Positions 53,730-62,441 of a stretch of DNA of 64,000 nt are shown here, piece after piece. Origin of the DNA: Paraburkholderia caribensis (GTDB lineage: Bacteria > Pseudomonadota > Gammaproteobacteria > Burkholderiales > Burkholderiaceae); NCBI RefSeq assembly GCF_002902945.1, contig NZ_CP026101.1:3224001-3288000 (forward strand), in the 5' to 3' direction. The position numbers and the translations under genes are program-made. The notes below the pieces were generated by a model, which was not told the origin of the DNA, searched no databases, and saw nothing but the letters and a program-made list of their open reading frames with translations. Positions within the stretch are counted from its first letter, which is position 1. Each line of letters opens with the position of its first letter.

Positions 53730-54482
53730 TCAGGCGTCGTCCGATTCGCGCAAACGGTCCGCGTGCGTCTGCGCCGCGGCGAAGTCCAGGTCGCCCGAAT
53801 AGATCGCACGGCCACAGATCACGCCTTCGATGCCTTCGGCTTCCACTTCGCACAGCGCGTCGATATCGCCCATGTTCGACAGGCCGCCGCTCGCGATCAC
53901 GGGAATCTTCACCGCGCGCGCAAGGCGCACCGTCGCCTCGATGTTGATGCCCTGAAGCATGCCGTCGCGACCGATGTCCGTGTAGATGATCGACTCGCAG
54001 CCGTAGTCCTCGAACTTGCGCGCGAGGTCCGCGACTTCGTGGCCCGTCAGCTTGCTCCAGCCGTCGGTGGCGACCTTGCCGTCCTTCGCATCGAGGCCGA
54101 CGATGATATGGCCGCCGAACGCCGTGCACGCTTCGAGCAGGAAGCCGGGGTTCTTCACCGCCGCCGTGCCGATGATCACGTACTCGAGGCCGTCGTCCAG
54201 ATAGCGTTCGATCGTGTTCAGGTCGCGGATGCCGCCGCCCAGTTGCACGGGAATCTCGCCGCCGACTTCTTCGATGATCGCGCGAATCGCGTCTTCGTTC
54301 TTCGGCTTGCCGGCGAACGCGCCGTTCAGGTCGACGAGGTGCAGGCGCCGCGCGCCGCGGTCGACCCAATGTCGGGCCATCACCGCCGGTTCCTCGTGGA
54401 AAATCGTCGCCTGGTCCATATCGCCCTGTTTGAGGCGTACACACTGACCGTCTTTCAGGTCGATGGCGGGGATCAGCAGCAT
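53730..54482 (-). CDS. hisA: phosphoribosylformimino-AICAR-phosphate isomerase
   Basis: This 250-residue TIM barrel is a paralogue of HisF. It begins MLLIPAIDLKDGQCVRLKQGD with the catalytic Asp in PAIDLKDG; the second Asp is in YTDIGRDGMLQG. Phosphate-binding blocks are LGGGIRDLNTI and ASGGLSNMGDI. It is separated from hisH by about 200 bp and from hisF by about 150 bp, the two largest gaps in the his operon. Confidence 0.98.
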   Translation of the reverse strand: MLLIPAIDLKDGQCVRLKQGDMDQATIFHEEPAVMARHWVDRGARRLHLVDLNGAFAGKPKNEDAIRAIIEEVGGEIPVQLGGGIRDLNTIERYLDDGLEYVIIGTAAVKNPGFLLEACTAFGGHIIVGLDAKDGKVATDGWSKLTGHEVADLARKFEDYGCESIIYTDIGRDGMLQGINIEATVRLARAVKIPVIASGGLSNMGDIDALCEVEAEGIEGVICGRAIYSGDLDFAAAQTHADRLRESDDA

Positions 54483-54686
54483 AGCAATCGGGTGTTGTCA
54501 GGAAAAAAATTGAAGTTCGGCTGGCGGCAAATCCGGCCGGGGCCGGGGCCGGCGCCAGGCCGTTCCGCTAGTTTAGTACATGTCTTTCGGCGACCTTGCC
54601 GACGGGCTTCGAATGCATAGGCACATGAGCGAGGGAGCAAGGCCGGACGGAGGACATGGACGGTTAAAGATGCTGACGGCCGGGGA

Positions 54687-55328
54687 TCAGGGATTCCAGT
54701 GCACGAAGTTGCGATACACGCGCAGGCCCGCGTCGGCGCTCTTTTCCGGGTGGAATTGGGTCGCAAAAATGTTATCCCGCGCCACTGCCGAGGTAAAGGG
54801 CACGCCGTACACGGTTTCGCCCGACGTATGCGCGGCGTTTTCCGGCACGACGTAATAGCTGTGCACGAAGTAGAAGAACGCGTTGTCGGCGACGCCGTCC
54901 CACAACGGGTGCGGCTGCGCCTGACGGACACGGTTCCAGCCCATCTGCGGGACCTTGAAGCGCGAGCCGTCGTCCTGCAACTGGCCTTCGAGATCGAAGC
55001 GCACAACCTTGCCCGGCAACAGGCCCAGGCCCTTCGTATCGCCTTCCGCGCTCCAGTCGAACAGCATCTGCTCGCCGACGCACACGCCCATCAGGGGCTT
55101 GCTGCGCGACGCTTCGACGACGGCGTCCTGCAAGCCGGACTCGCCGAGCGAGCGCATGCAGTCGGGCATCGCGCCCTGGCCCGGCAGCACCACGCGGTCC
55201 GCCGCGCGGATCGCTTCGGGCTTGTCGACGATCGCCACGTCCGCTTCCGGCGCGGCCTTCTTCAACGCCTGGGCGACCGAGCGCAGGTTGCCCATTCCGT
55301 AATCCACAATCGCAATCGAAGTTTTCAT
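54687..55328 (-). CDS. hisH: imidazole glycerol phosphate synthase, glutaminase subunit
   Basis: This 213-residue class I glutamine amidotransferase supplies ammonia to HisF. The nucleophilic Cys is in LMGVCVGEQMLFD (about residue 82), and the His-Glu pair is in ATQFHPEKS near the C-terminus. Its start codon overlaps the stop of the upstream marC gene by 4 nt, so HisH translation is probably coupled to a membrane protein. Confidence 0.97.
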   Translation of the reverse strand: MKTSIAIVDYGMGNLRSVAQALKKAAPEADVAIVDKPEAIRAADRVVLPGQGAMPDCMRSLGESGLQDAVVEASRSKPLMGVCVGEQMLFDWSAEGDTKGLGLLPGKVVRFDLEGQLQDDGSRFKVPQMGWNRVRQAQPHPLWDGVADNAFFYFVHSYYVVPENAAHTSGETVYGVPFTSAVARDNIFATQFHPEKSADAGLRVYRNFVHWNP

Positions 55329-55945
55329 TTCAAATTAGGCAGCAACGCCTTCAATCCGTTGACGATGAACTCCACCGCCAGCGCCGACAACATCAAACCC
55401 ATCAGCCGGGTACCGATGTTGATTCCCGTCCGACCGACCCAGCGGGCAATCGGTTCGGCAAGACTCAGCGATCCGAAGCACAGCGCCGCAATCACAGCGC
55501 CGATGCCAATCAGAGTAATCCGCTCGTACCAATGAGGATAGCTGGCCGAATAGACTAGGACAGTACTGATAGAGCCCGGTCCCGTCAGCAGCGGGATCGC
55601 CAGCGGCACGACGGCGATGTTGTCCTTCATCTCCGCCTCGTGACGCTCTTCGGGCGTCGAGCGCGCATTGCCGACCTGCGCGTTCAGCATGCTGATCGAC
55701 ATCAGCAGCATGATGATGCCTCCGCCCACTTCGAGCGCGCCGATCGAAATGCCGAAAAAGCGGATGATCTGCTGCCCGAGCAACGTGCTCACGGCAATCA
55801 CGCAGAACACCGAAATCGACGCGATACGGATCGTGCGGCGCTGTTCGGCGGACGATTGCTGCGACGTCAGGCTCAGAAAGAACGGTATCGCGCCCACCGG
55901 GTTGATCAACGCCAGCAGCGAAATAAACGACTTGATGATGTCCAT
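55325..55945 (-). CDS. MarC family integral membrane protein
   Basis: The 206-residue protein has six membrane segments and the family opening LLALINPVGAIPFFLSLTSQQSS. The mid-protein LAIPLLTGPGSISTVLVYS matches the duplicated NPxG/TGPG pattern of MarC/YchE. The family was once linked to multidrug resistance but its function is unknown. It is inserted between hisB and hisH and coupled to hisH. An earlier in-frame start adds 36 non-homologous residues. Confidence 0.92.
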   Translation of the reverse strand: MDIIKSFISLLALINPVGAIPFFLSLTSQQSSAEQRRTIRIASISVFCVIAVSTLLGQQIIRFFGISIGALEVGGGIIMLLMSISMLNAQVGNARSTPEERHEAEMKDNIAVVPLAIPLLTGPGSISTVLVYSASYPHWYERITLIGIGAVIAALCFGSLSLAEPIARWVGRTGINIGTRLMGLMLSALAVEFIVNGLKALLPNLK

Positions 55946-56006
55946 CTCAAGCCGGCGGCGCGCCGCGCAGCCGGTCCTTTGGGTGGCATGGGTGGCTACG
56001 CGTCGC

Positions 56007-56594
56007 TCAGAGGCTGCCCTTGGTCGACGGAATCTGCCCCGCCGCGCGCTCATCCAGCTCGACGGCCATACGCAATGCGCGGCCGAAAGCCTTGAACACC
56101 GTTTCCATCTGATGATGCGCGTTCAGGCCGCGCAGGTTGTCGATATGCAGCGTAACGCCGGCATGATTGACGAAGCCGCGGAAAAATTCGATAGAGAGAT
56201 CGACGTCGAACGTGCCGATGCGCGCACGCGTGAACGGCACGTGGAATTCGAGGCCCGGCCGTCCGGAAAAATCGATCACGACGCGCGACAGCGCTTCGTC
56301 GAGCGGCACGTACGAATGTCCGTAGCGGCGAATGCCCTTCTTGTCGCCGACGGCCTTTGCAACGGCCTGCCCAAGCGTGATGCCGACGTCTTCGACGGTA
56401 TGGTGGTCGTCGATATGCGTATCGCCATGCGCTTCGATGTCCAGATCGATCAGCCCGTGACGGGCGATCTGGTCGAGCATGTGATCGAGGAACGGCACGC
56501 CCGTGGCCAGCTTCTGCTGACCGGTGCCGTCCAGGTTGATCGTTGCACGGATCTGCGTTTCGCTGGTGTTGCGAACGACTTCCGCAAGGCGCAT
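56007..56594 (-). CDS. hisB: imidazoleglycerol-phosphate dehydratase
   Basis: This 195-residue monofunctional enzyme binds two manganese ions through repeated histidine motifs (DTHIDDHHTVEDVGI near residue 65 and HAGVTLHIDNLRGLNAHHQMET near the C-terminus). The opening MRLAEVVRNTSETQIRATINLDGTG fixes the start. The histidinol-phosphatase domain fused in enterobacteria is absent, so that enzyme must be encoded elsewhere. Confidence 0.97.
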   Translation of the reverse strand: MRLAEVVRNTSETQIRATINLDGTGQQKLATGVPFLDHMLDQIARHGLIDLDIEAHGDTHIDDHHTVEDVGITLGQAVAKAVGDKKGIRRYGHSYVPLDEALSRVVIDFSGRPGLEFHVPFTRARIGTFDVDLSIEFFRGFVNHAGVTLHIDNLRGLNAHHQMETVFKAFGRALRMAVELDERAAGQIPSTKGSL

Positions 56595-56647
56595 GGCAAT
56601 TCCTCGAATCTGACTTTGAAAAAAGTGGGGTTGTGAAAGTGCTGGCT

Positions 56648-57718
56648 TCAGTTCAGCACAAGTTTTAGCGCGGCGAGCATTTGCGCGTTTTCTTCCGGCG
56701 AGCCGACCGTCAAACGCACGCAATTCGCGAGCAATGGATGCATTTTACTCACGTTTTTGATCAAAACCCGCGAAGTTAGAAGGGTTTCGAACGTCGCCGA
56801 TGCATCCGGCACGCGCACGAGCAGGAAATTGCCCGCGCTCGGGAACACTTCGGCGCCCGGCAGCGCGGCGACGGCTTGCGCCAGCTTCGCGCGTTCGTCG
56901 CGCAATTGCGCAGCCTGCGCGTCGAGCACGTCGATGTGATCGAGCAGGAAATCGGCCGTTGCCTGCGTCAGCACGTTGACGTTGTACGGCGGGCGCACCT
57001 TGTCGAATTCGTTGATCCATTCCATGCGGCCCGCCATGTAACCCAGGCGGATGCCCGCGAGGCCCAGCTTCGACACGGTACGCATCACGACGACGTTGTC
57101 GAAGTCTGCCGCGCGCGGCATCCAGCTCTCTTGCGCGAACGGCTGATACGCTTCGTCGATCACGACGAGGCTTCCGCTCGCCCCTTCGATGATGCGCTCC
57201 ATATCGGCCGGATCGAACAGCGTGCCCGTCGGGTTGTTCGGAAACGCCAGGTAGATCACGGTAGGCCGGTGTTCAGCGATAGCGGCGAGCATCGACTCCA
57301 CGTCGAGCGTGAAGTCGGCGTTCAGCGGCACGCCGACGAACTCCATGCCCGCGAGCTTCGCCGACATCGCGTACATCACGAAGCCCGGCACGGGCGCCAG
57401 CACCTTTGCGCCCGGCGTCGCGCAGGCCACGGAGACGATGCTGATCAGTTCGTCCGAGCCGTTGCCGAGCAGCACCTCGCAGTTCGCCGGCACGTTCATC
57501 ACGCGCTTGAGCTTCTCGATGAGCGCCTGCGGACGCGGCGCCGGATAGCGGTTCAGCGCGACGCCCGCCAGATGCTCGCCGAGTTGCGCGGCCAGCGCTT
57601 CCGGCAGCGGAAACGGATTCTCCATTGCATCGAGCTTCACGAGGCCCGCCGCATCGGCAACGGGGTAGCTCGTCATCGCGAGCACGTCGCGGCGAATGAT
57701 GTCTTGAGGTGTCGTCAT
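56648..57718 (-). CDS. hisC: histidinol-phosphate aminotransferase
   Basis: This 356-residue fold-type I PLP enzyme has the cofactor lysine in MRTVSKLGLAGIRLGYM (about residue 220). The YLAFPNNPTGTLF block is around residue 160 and VVIDEAYQPFA contains the Asp that contacts PLP. The start MTTPQDIIRRDVLAMTSYPV is chosen; the frame further upstream is spurious. It follows hisD after about 150 bp. Confidence 0.95.
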   Translation of the reverse strand: MTTPQDIIRRDVLAMTSYPVADAAGLVKLDAMENPFPLPEALAAQLGEHLAGVALNRYPAPRPQALIEKLKRVMNVPANCEVLLGNGSDELISIVSVACATPGAKVLAPVPGFVMYAMSAKLAGMEFVGVPLNADFTLDVESMLAAIAEHRPTVIYLAFPNNPTGTLFDPADMERIIEGASGSLVVIDEAYQPFAQESWMPRAADFDNVVVMRTVSKLGLAGIRLGYMAGRMEWINEFDKVRPPYNVNVLTQATADFLLDHIDVLDAQAAQLRDERAKLAQAVAALPGAEVFPSAGNFLLVRVPDASATFETLLTSRVLIKNVSKMHPLLANCVRLTVGSPEENAQMLAALKLVLN

Positions 57719-57868
57719 GGCGTGGGGCGCGCCCGCCCTCTGGCAGGCGACAGCGCAATAGGGGCGGCTCACAGCCGACCCGGGTTGAGTTCTCTGTTTT
57801 CGTGAAAACGGAGCCGTCTCGAAATCAGCGCGGGGGTTGCCCGCGTGAAAAGGCGGCTCGCCGCAAGG

Positions 57869-59191
57869 TCAGCCTGGGTTCTTCATCCGGTACTCGGCGC
57901 TGCGTGCATGCGCCTGCAGGCCTTCGCCATACGCCAGTTCAGCGGCGATTTCACCGAGCGTCTGCGCACCGTCCGCGCTCACTTCGATCAGGCTGGAACG
58001 CTTGAAGAAATCATAGACGCCGAGTGGCGACGAGAAACGTGCGGTACGAGACGTAGGCAGCACGTGATTTGGCCCCGCGCAGTAATCGCCGAGGCTTTCG
58101 CTCGTGTAGCGGCCGAGGAAGATCGCGCCCGCATGGCGAATCTGTTGCGCCCACTGCTGCGGCTCCAGCGCGGAAATTTCGAGGTGTTCCGGCGCGATGT
58201 CGTTGGCGATCGCACACGCCTGCTCCATGTCGCGCACCTTGATCAGCGCACCACGCCCTTCGAGCGACGCCTGGATCACGTCGCGGCGCGGCATCGTCGG
58301 CAGCAGTTCGTTGATGGCGTCTTCGACGCGCGCGATGAAACCTTCGTCCGGGCACAGCAGAATGGATTGCGCGAGCTCGTCGTGCTCGGCCTGCGAGAAC
58401 AGGTCCATCGCGACCCAGCGCGGATCGGTCGTGCCGTCGCACAGCACGAGAATTTCCGACGGACCGGCGATCATATCGATCCCGACCGTGCCGAACACGC
58501 GGCGCTTCGCCGACGCGACATACGCATTGCCGGGACCGCAGATCTTGTCGACGGCGGGAATGCTCTGCGTGCCGTAGGCGAGCGCGCCGACCGCCTGCGC
58601 GCCGCCAATCGTGAACACGCGGTCCACACCGCCCAGCAGCGCCGCCGCTAGCACGAGCGGGTTCTTCACGCCGTCCGGGGTCGGCACGACCATGACGATT
58701 TCGCGCACGCCGGCCACACGCGCCGGAATCGCGTTCATCAGCACCGACGACGGATACGCCGCCTTGCCGCCCGGCACGTAAATACCCGCACGGTCGAGCG
58801 GCGTCACCTTCTGGCCAAGCACGGTGCCGTCGGCTTCCGTGTACTGCCAGCTATGGCTGCCGCATTCGATTTTCTGCTTCTCGTGATAGCCGCGCACGCG
58901 CGCCGCCGCCGCCTCGAGCGCCGCGCGGCGCTTCGGTTCCAGGCCTTCCAGTGCCGCTTCCAGTTCCGCCATCGGCAGTTCGAGCGCGCCGACATCTTTC
59001 GCATTCAGGCGGTCGAACTGGTTCGTATAGTCGAGCACGGCGGCATCGCCGCGCGCCTTCACGTCGGCCAGAATCTGCGCGACCGAGCGTTCGATCGCTT
59101 CGTCTTCGCTCGCTTCGAACGCGAGCACCGCATGCAGCGACTTCTGGAAATTCTCAGTGCTGGAATCGAGTTTGCGAATCTTGATAGACAT
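57869..59191 (-). CDS. hisD: histidinol dehydrogenase
   Basis: The 440-residue zinc enzyme oxidises histidinol to histidine in two NAD-dependent steps. Recognisable blocks are YVPGGKAAYPSSVLMNAIPA, KICGPGNAYVASAKR, DMIAGPSEILVLCDG with SQAEHDELAQS, and TAGPNHVLPTSRTARF-like AGPNHVLPTSRTARFSS near the end. It lies between hisG and hisC, 54 bp from hisG. Confidence 0.97.
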   Translation of the reverse strand: MSIKIRKLDSSTENFQKSLHAVLAFEASEDEAIERSVAQILADVKARGDAAVLDYTNQFDRLNAKDVGALELPMAELEAALEGLEPKRRAALEAAAARVRGYHEKQKIECGSHSWQYTEADGTVLGQKVTPLDRAGIYVPGGKAAYPSSVLMNAIPARVAGVREIVMVVPTPDGVKNPLVLAAALLGGVDRVFTIGGAQAVGALAYGTQSIPAVDKICGPGNAYVASAKRRVFGTVGIDMIAGPSEILVLCDGTTDPRWVAMDLFSQAEHDELAQSILLCPDEGFIARVEDAINELLPTMPRRDVIQASLEGRGALIKVRDMEQACAIANDIAPEHLEISALEPQQWAQQIRHAGAIFLGRYTSESLGDYCAGPNHVLPTSRTARFSSPLGVYDFFKRSSLIEVSADGAQTLGEIAAELAYGEGLQAHARSAEYRMKNPG

Positions 59192-59245
59192 GCTGGTATC
59201 CGTTTCGGTAAGGCGCGCGAGTCAGACTCGGCTGCGGCCTTTGCG

Positions 59246-59944
59246 TCAGGCCGTTGCGTCGCTGCGTTGCGACGCGCGCTCGAACGCGTTGAGAATGGGC
59301 GCCAGCGCGGCGCGCTTGAGCTTCAGCGCCGCCTGGTTCACTACGAGGCGCGACGAGATCTGCATGATCTCCTCGACCTCGACAAGATTGTTGGCGCGCA
59401 GCGTGCCGCCCGAGCTGACCAGGTCGACGATCGCGTCGGCGAGACCCACCAGCGGCGCGAGCTCCATCGATCCATACAGCTTGATCAGATCGACGTGCAC
59501 GCCCTTGGCTGCGAAGTGTTCGCGCGCCACCTGCACATACTTCGTGGCGACGCGCAGGCGCGCGCCCTGGCGCACCGCGTTCGCGTAGTCGAAGCCGGCG
59601 GCGACCGCCACCGACATCCGGCAGCGCGCGATGTCCAGATCGATCGGCTGATACAAACCGCCGCCGCCGTGCTCGATCAGCACGTCCTTGCCCGCGACGC
59701 CGAAATCGGCGGCACCGTATTCGACGTACGTCGGCACGTCGGTGGCGCGCACGATGATGACGCGCAGGTTCGGATCTGTGGTCGGCAGAATCAGCTTGCG
59801 CGACGTTTCCGGGTCTTCCGTCACTTCGATGCCCGCTGCCGCGAGCAGCGGCACCGTTTCCTCGAAGATGCGGCCCTTCGACAGCGCGAGCGTCAGCGGC
59901 TTGCCCACTGCTGGCGACGACGACGTTTGCGGCAATTCGCTCAT
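59246..59944 (-). CDS. hisG: ATP phosphoribosyltransferase, short form
   Basis: The 232-residue enzyme catalyses the first step of histidine synthesis. Blocks are LTLALSKGRIFEETVPLL, DFGVAGKDVLIE and the PRPP loop DAIVDLVSSGGTLRANNL. It lacks the C-terminal feedback domain of the 299-residue long form, so it should need the HisZ regulatory subunit, which is not in this window. Its start overlaps the murA stop by 4 nt (ATGA). Confidence 0.96.
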   Translation of the reverse strand: MSELPQTSSSPAVGKPLTLALSKGRIFEETVPLLAAAGIEVTEDPETSRKLILPTTDPNLRVIIVRATDVPTYVEYGAADFGVAGKDVLIEHGGGGLYQPIDLDIARCRMSVAVAAGFDYANAVRQGARLRVATKYVQVAREHFAAKGVHVDLIKLYGSMELAPLVGLADAIVDLVSSGGTLRANNLVEVEEIMQISSRLVVNQAALKLKRAALAPILNAFERASQRSDATA

Positions 59945-61203
59945 GCCTGATTACCCTTGATGCGGCGCGCCTTCGCGCCGACTGCGGTGAGTTTCGATTC
60001 CATCCGGTCGTAGCCGCGATCCAGGTGATAGATGCGGTCGATCAGCGTTTCGCCATCGGCGCACAGGCCCGCGATCACCAGACTCGCCGACGCGCGCAGA
60101 TCGGTGGCCATCACCTTCGCGCCCGACAGTTTCTCGACGCCGTTGACGAGCGCCGTCTTGCCGTCGATCGTGATGTTCGCGCCGAGACGGTTCAGTTCCT
60201 GCACGTGCATGAAGCGGTTTTCGAAGATCGTTTCGACCACTTGCGACGTGCCTTCCGCCAGTGCGTTGAGCGCCATGAACTGCGCCTGCATGTCGGTCGG
60301 GAACGCCGGGTATTCCGACGTGCGGAACGACACGGCCTTCGGACGCTGGCTCATGCGCACGCGCATCCAGTCGTCGCCCTCTTCGATCGTCACGCCTGCT
60401 TCGCGCAGCTTGTCGGTCACGGCTTCGAGAATCTGCGGACGCACGTGACGCAACGTGACGTCGCCGCCCGCCGCCGCGACCGCGCACAGGAACGTGCCCG
60501 CTTCGATACGATCCGGTACGACCGTGTGCGTGGCGCCGTGCAGCTTGTCGACGCCCTGAATCACGAGGCGGTCCGTACCGATGCCGTCGATCTTCGCGCC
60601 CATCGCGACCAGCAGATTCGCCAGATCGCCGACTTCCGGCTCGCGCGCGGCGTTCTCGATGACCGTCTCGCCTTCCGCGAGCACGGCTGCCATCAGCAGG
60701 TTTTCGGTGCCCGTCACGGTGATCATGTCGGTGATGATGCGCGCGCCCTTCAGACGCTTCGCGCGCGCTTCGATGAAGCCGTGCTCGATGTTGATCTCGG
60801 CGCCCATCGCCTGCAGGCCCTTGATGTGCTGGTCGACCGGACGTGCGCCGATTGCGCAGCCGCCCGGCAGCGACACCTTCGCCTCGCCGAAGCGCGCGAC
60901 CAGCGGGCCGAGCACCAGAATCGACGCGCGCATCGTCTTCACGAGTTCGTACGGCGCGACCAGATTGTCGACCTTCGAAGCGTCGAGCAGCACCTTTCCG
61001 TCGCTGCTTTCCGTGCGGACGCCCATCTGGCCGAGCAGTTTGAGCGTCGTGCGCACGTCCTGCAGATCGGGCACGTTCTCGAGATGAACGGGCTCCGCGC
61101 TCAACAAGCCTGCGCAAAGGATCGGCAACGCCGCGTTCTTCGCACCCGAAACAACGATCTCACCAGCGAGCTTTTGCCCGCCTTCAATCACGAGTTTGTC
61201 CAT
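59941..61203 (-). CDS. murA: UDP-N-acetylglucosamine 1-carboxyvinyltransferase
   Basis: The 420-residue enzyme makes the first committed peptidoglycan precursor from PEP and UDP-GlcNAc. The N-terminal MDKLVIEGGQKLAGEIVVSGAKNAALPIL is diagnostic. The catalytic, fosfomycin-targeted Cys is present in SLPGGCAIGARPVD (about residue 117). The start is the ATG of MDKLV; an upstream extension of 34 residues is spurious. Translationally coupled to hisG. Confidence 0.98.
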   Translation of the reverse strand: MDKLVIEGGQKLAGEIVVSGAKNAALPILCAGLLSAEPVHLENVPDLQDVRTTLKLLGQMGVRTESSDGKVLLDASKVDNLVAPYELVKTMRASILVLGPLVARFGEAKVSLPGGCAIGARPVDQHIKGLQAMGAEINIEHGFIEARAKRLKGARIITDMITVTGTENLLMAAVLAEGETVIENAAREPEVGDLANLLVAMGAKIDGIGTDRLVIQGVDKLHGATHTVVPDRIEAGTFLCAVAAAGGDVTLRHVRPQILEAVTDKLREAGVTIEEGDDWMRVRMSQRPKAVSFRTSEYPAFPTDMQAQFMALNALAEGTSQVVETIFENRFMHVQELNRLGANITIDGKTALVNGVEKLSGAKVMATDLRASASLVIAGLCADGETLIDRIYHLDRGYDRMESKLTAVGAKARRIKGNQA

Positions 61204-61437
61204 GCCTGTTTGTTCCTGATCTGCCCGTCCGCCTGCGGGCGTCTTGTTGTGGGCGGTTGCTGCGGCGCCGTTTGCGGCGTCGCGATTCTCTTGTGTAAGT
61301 CGCACTAATGTTCCAGCTAATTTGCAGCCACGTCTAAAGCTTTTTTGTGCAGCTTGTTCTTCCGCTCTTGCAGCCAGGTTATCGAGCGCCGTCCTCCGAC
61401 AGACAGCAGGTGTTTCCGCGTAGTGTCGATACGCGAG

Positions 61438-61677
61438 TCAGGCGCTTTGCCATTCGGTGGGCGTCAGCGTTTTCATGCTGAGCGCGTGGATCTCTTCGCG
61501 CATGCGGTCGCCAAGCGCCGCATAGACGAGTTGATGCCGTTGAATCAGTCGCTTGCCTTCGAAATTCGGCGACACGATGGTCGCGAAGAAATGCTGGCCG
61601 TCGCCTTCCACTTCGAGATGCTCGCAAGGAAGGCCGGCCGCGATGTAATTCTTGACCTGTTCGGGAGTGGGTAGCAT
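61438..61677 (-). CDS. ibaG: BolA family protein IbaG
   Basis: The 79-residue BolA-type protein probably partners monothiol glutaredoxin in iron-sulfur handling or acid response. The motif EGKRLIQRHQLVYAAL contains the conserved histidine. Position next to murA and the ABC/mla genes is the classic ibaG context. The start MLPTPEQVKNYI is chosen. A compatible GrxD is encoded at 23.9 kb. Confidence 0.92.
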   Translation of the reverse strand: MLPTPEQVKNYIAAGLPCEHLEVEGDGQHFFATIVSPNFEGKRLIQRHQLVYAALGDRMREEIHALSMKTLTPTEWQSA

Positions 61678-61685
61678 GAGTGCTC

Positions 61686-62441
61686 CTAGTGACGCAGCTT
61701 GAAGCCGGAAGCGAGCATGCGCATCGCCAGCACGGCCAGCACGACGAAGAAACCGCCGACAATCAGAAGGCTCCATAGCGGATTGATATCCGACATACCG
61801 AAGAAGCCATAACGAAAGCCGTCGATCATGTAGAAAAACGGGTTCAGCCGCGAGATTTCCCGCCACACGGGCGGCAGCGTATGCGTCGAGTAGAACACGC
61901 CCGACAAAAACGTGAGCGGCATGATCAGAAAATTCTGGAACGCGGCGAGCTGGTCGAACTTCTCGGTCCAGATGCCCGCGATCAGACCGAGCGTGCCGAG
62001 AATCGCCGAACCGAGCACCGCGAACGCGATGATATAAAGCGGCGCGCTGAAGCTCATCGGAATGAACCAGACCGTGACGATGAATACGCCCAGCCCGACG
62101 CTCAATCCGCGCACCACAGCCGCGAGCACATACGCGCCGTACATTTCCCAATGCGAGAGCGGCGGCAGCAGCACGAACACCAGATTGCCCGTGATCTTCG
62201 ACTGGATCAGCGACGACGAACTGTTCGCGAACGCGTTCTGCAGCACGCTCATCATCACGAGGCCCGGCACGAGAAAGCTCGTGTACAGCACACCCGGATA
62301 GACCTGCACGTGATCGCGCAGCGCGTGGCCAAAAATGGTCAGATACAGCAATGCGGTAACGACGGGCGCGAGCACCGTCTGGAACGAGACTTTCCAGAAG
62401 CGCAGCAGCTCCTTGTAGAACAACGTACGGAAACCGCTCAT
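61686..62441 (-). CDS. ABC-2 type exporter permease
   Basis: The 251-residue membrane protein has six hydrophobic segments and the ABC-2 signature region around NPFFYMIDGFRYGFFG near residue 205. It starts MSGFRTLFYKELLRFWKVSFQT, with the amphipathic elbow helix typical of these permeases. The start overlaps the ATPase stop by 4 nt. The E. coli relative is YadH. Substrate unknown. Confidence 0.9.
   Translation of the reverse strand: MSGFRTLFYKELLRFWKVSFQTVLAPVVTALLYLTIFGHALRDHVQVYPGVLYTSFLVPGLVMMSVLQNAFANSSSSLIQSKITGNLVFVLLPPLSHWEMYGAYVLAAVVRGLSVGLGVFIVTVWFIPMSFSAPLYIIAFAVLGSAILGTLGLIAGIWTEKFDQLAAFQNFLIMPLTFLSGVFYSTHTLPPVWREISRLNPFFYMIDGFRYGFFGMSDINPLWSLLIVGGFFVVLAVLAMRMLASGFKLRH

Noticed and set aside
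54483..54686. Attenuator or leader peptide in the his operon
   Set aside because: The 200-bp gap between hisH and hisA shows no run of His codons and no terminator/antiterminator pair.
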